This document shows, one piece after another, positions 62,502-64,000 of a stretch of DNA of 64,000 nt. A program made the translations under genes and the position numbers. The stretch comes from Pseudomonas sp. TH31 (lineage in GTDB: Bacteria; Pseudomonadota; Gammaproteobacteria; Pseudomonadales; Pseudomonadaceae), in contig NZ_JAEKEZ010000014.1 of NCBI RefSeq assembly GCF_016650815.1, positions 186,001-250,000 on the forward strand. The letters are read 5' to 3'. The first letter of the stretch is position 1; every line of letters begins with the position of its first letter. The notes beneath the pieces were generated by a model. That model had not been told where the DNA came from, did not search any database, and saw nothing but the letters and a program-made list of their open reading frames with translations.

Positions 62502-62935
62502 AGGTCCCTCTCAAAGGTCGTTTCGCCACGTGGCTCGCAAAAACCCTGGGCAGTCCAAAAGCGTTTGCCGGCAAGGTTAGCATCGTCGACGAACAGGAAC
62601 ATCCGCAGCACACCGACCCGCTTCATGTCCGCCGAGGCCGCTTCCACCAGGCGTTGACCCACGCCCTGGGCGCGATATTGCGGGCTCACCGCCAAATGGT
62701 TGATGGTGCCACGGCTGCCGAGCATACCGCCCAGCACCGCGCCGACCACTTCGCCACTGAGGTCGAGCGCCAGGTACGCGGTGGTGGTCTTCTGCACCAA
62801 CACGCCGCGCAGGCATTTGGCATCCTGCCACTCGCAGAACGACACTTCGTCGAACTGCCGAAAGAAGCGCTCCAGGCGCACGGCATCCTTTGCATTGGCC
62901 CGCCACATCATCACTGATGCACAGGCGCTGTCCAT
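62498..62935 (-). CDS. GNAT-family N-acetyltransferase
   Basis: A 145-residue acetyltransferase from ATG 62935. It has an acetyl-CoA-binding loop (INHLAVSPQYRAQGVGQRLVEAA, Q/RxxGxG/A) and a C-terminal strand-helix (VLRMFLFVDDANLAGKRFWTAQGF). Being coupled to an amino-acid exporter and a 2OG dioxygenase, it may acetylate an amino acid or derivative. Substrate unknown. Confidence 0.85.
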   Translation of the reverse strand: MDSACASVMMWRANAKDAVRLERFFRQFDEVSFCEWQDAKCLRGVLVQKTTTAYLALDLSGEVVGAVLGGMLGSRGTINHLAVSPQYRAQGVGQRLVEAASADMKRVGVLRMFLFVDDANLAGKRFWTAQGFCEPRGETTFERDL

Positions 62936-62948
62936 GGGGTCGAGCTGT

Positions 62949-63695
62949 TCAGCGAACAATGTCGAAAGCGGTCCCGGGCCGCGAGAAGGAAATCGCCAGG
63001 ATTTGCCGGTACGCCATGTCGTGGGAATGGACATTGCGGGCCGGGGTCACGTAGTGACGCATGTCGCGATCGAGGAAGAAGGTGGTGTCGAGAATTTCCT
63101 GATAGGTCGTCGACGCCAGTTGCTCTTCGTGAGCGTTGTAGAGGCGGCTCTCGGCGCCGTCCACATTGTTGCGTCCCCAGAAGTGCACACCGCTGAACGG
63201 GTAACCGTCGCAATGAATACCTTCAGGGGTGATTTCCAGTTGTTTGCCCGGCTTGATCTCGATGCGGATCTGATGGATCTGGCATTGCCAGATTTCATCG
63301 TGCAACTCCGGCGGCAAGACGTTTTTGTACACTTCAAAATCGATGTCGATGAGGCTGCGCATCACCGGCGAATTGATCACTTCATCGGAGAAGTCCTGGA
63401 AGTGGCGAACCATTCCACCGACGTAGCTGTTGTTGGCCTTGGACTGAACATAGGCACGGTGTTCCAGCTGCGTCAAATCGCGGGTCACCGGGTTGTATTC
63501 GAAGTCGCTGTAACGACGGAAACGCATACCGGATTCGGCCTGGCCGTAGTAGCTGTCCGGTTCCATGTTTTCCCAACTTCTGGTCAGTCTGACGAAGTCG
63601 GCGAAATGACCGTAGAGATTGAAGTCACCACCCTGGACGTTGACAAATTTGTCGCGCCTTAGCGATTCGCCAACTTCTCTGTTTAACACGATCAT
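62949..63695 (-). CDS. 2-oxoglutarate/Fe(II) dioxygenase (amino-acid hydroxylase-like)
   Basis: A protein of about 248 residues from ATG 63695. The iron-binding motif is GIHCDGYPFSGVHFWGRNNV (H-x-D), with the distal histidine in DRDMRHYVTPARNV. It resembles the 2OG-Fe dioxygenase family (PF10014) that includes bacillary L-isoleucine 4-hydroxylase. It is the first gene of an operon with GNAT, azlC and azlD, pointing to hydroxylation and export of a free amino acid. Substrate not established. Confidence 0.82.
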   Translation of the reverse strand: MIVLNREVGESLRRDKFVNVQGGDFNLYGHFADFVRLTRSWENMEPDSYYGQAESGMRFRRYSDFEYNPVTRDLTQLEHRAYVQSKANNSYVGGMVRHFQDFSDEVINSPVMRSLIDIDFEVYKNVLPPELHDEIWQCQIHQIRIEIKPGKQLEITPEGIHCDGYPFSGVHFWGRNNVDGAESRLYNAHEEQLASTTYQEILDTTFFLDRDMRHYVTPARNVHSHDMAYRQILAISFSRPGTAFDIVR

Positions 63696-63871
63696 TACTA
63701 GTCTCCGCTGCATTTAGCGGCTCAATCTAGTATCTGTAGGATTTTCGGCCCATGAGAAAGAATTTCAGGCATCTCAAGCGTTGCTTGAAGCGCGGTAAAA
63801 AGATCTCTTGAATCGACTTTTTTATGCCAAAAAAAGCGCTTTTAGAACGTTTTCACCAAAATACAGCCAAA

Positions 63872-63899
63872 AAAACCCCGAGCCAGTCGGGGTTTTTGA
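63872..63899. terminator. Terminator downstream of a porin gene
   Basis: AAAAACCCCGA-GCCAG-TCGGGGTTTTTG lies 27 bases after the porin stop on the minus strand. It would also halt anything reading rightward. Confidence 0.9.
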
Positions 63900-63925
63900 G
63901 TGAGTTTTATCCACTCAGCCGATCA

Positions 63926-64000
63926 TCAGAAGATGTTGATCGGGTAATCCACGAACACACGTACTTCGTTACCGCTGACGTTGTACTCGCTGGATTTCTG
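63926..64000 (-). CDS. Outer-membrane porin, C-terminal end (partial)
   Basis: Only the last 24 codons are inside the window, on the minus strand. They read EYNVSGNEVRVFVDYPINIF, a final amphipathic beta strand ending in phenylalanine, the signal for assembly by BAM. The DYPINIF ending is like OprD-family porins of Pseudomonas; other porin families are possible. Confidence 0.65.
   Translation of the reverse strand, partial: QKSSEYNVSGNEVRVFVDYPINIF

Overview
The window looks like chromosome from a Pseudomonas of the fluorescens group. The GC-rich coding style, a GabP-type permease, a polar amino-acid ABC operon, FkbM, DUF3077, AzlCD and porin genes all fit. The assignment rests on protein resemblance only; no search was run.

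Layout. 1-12.2 kb is chromosomal: the 3' end of a type I restriction gene (hsdR), a signal-peptide protein, an alpha/beta hydrolase, two paralogous small proteins, a vapBC toxin-antitoxin pair sitting between two copies of one terminator, a GABA-type permease, a polar amino-acid ABC transporter, a methyltransferase and an FkbM methyltransferase. A tRNA-Thr(TGT) at 12230-12305 is the attachment site of a P2-like myovirus prophage of about 35 kb (12.26-47.63 kb). Its late genes run leftwards from capsid (O, N, M, L) through tail completion, sheath, tube, lysis, tape measure, baseplate and fibre. Terminase and portal run rightwards, followed by an Ogr-like activator, a repressor switch, a replication protein and the integrase. 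Accessory cargo lies at both prophage ends: a membrane-anchored HEPN-like protein, a two-gene RexAB-like pair (soluble protein plus four-helix membrane protein), a PAAR-tipped polymorphic toxin with a putative immunity protein, and, next to attR, a LexA-box-controlled ImmA-type metalloprotease with a membrane partner.

The right attachment site is split by an IS66-family element (47635-51056) with 12-bp terminal inverted repeats, an 8-bp target duplication (ATCAGTAG) and an extra passenger gene. Beyond it lie a large SF1 helicase, a chimeric SDR/bacteriocin remnant, hicAB, a DUF3077 protein, a Fic protein with an array of short repeats upstream, a RES-Xre toxin-antitoxin pair, and a LysR / 2OG-dioxygenase-GNAT-AzlC-AzlD cluster. 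A porin 3' end closes the window.

Data quality. At least nine genes are broken by single-base (once possibly two-base) losses at or next to short homopolymers, and each is restored by adding the base(s) back. Unpolished long-read sequence is the simplest explanation, so these genes are annotated as probably intact.
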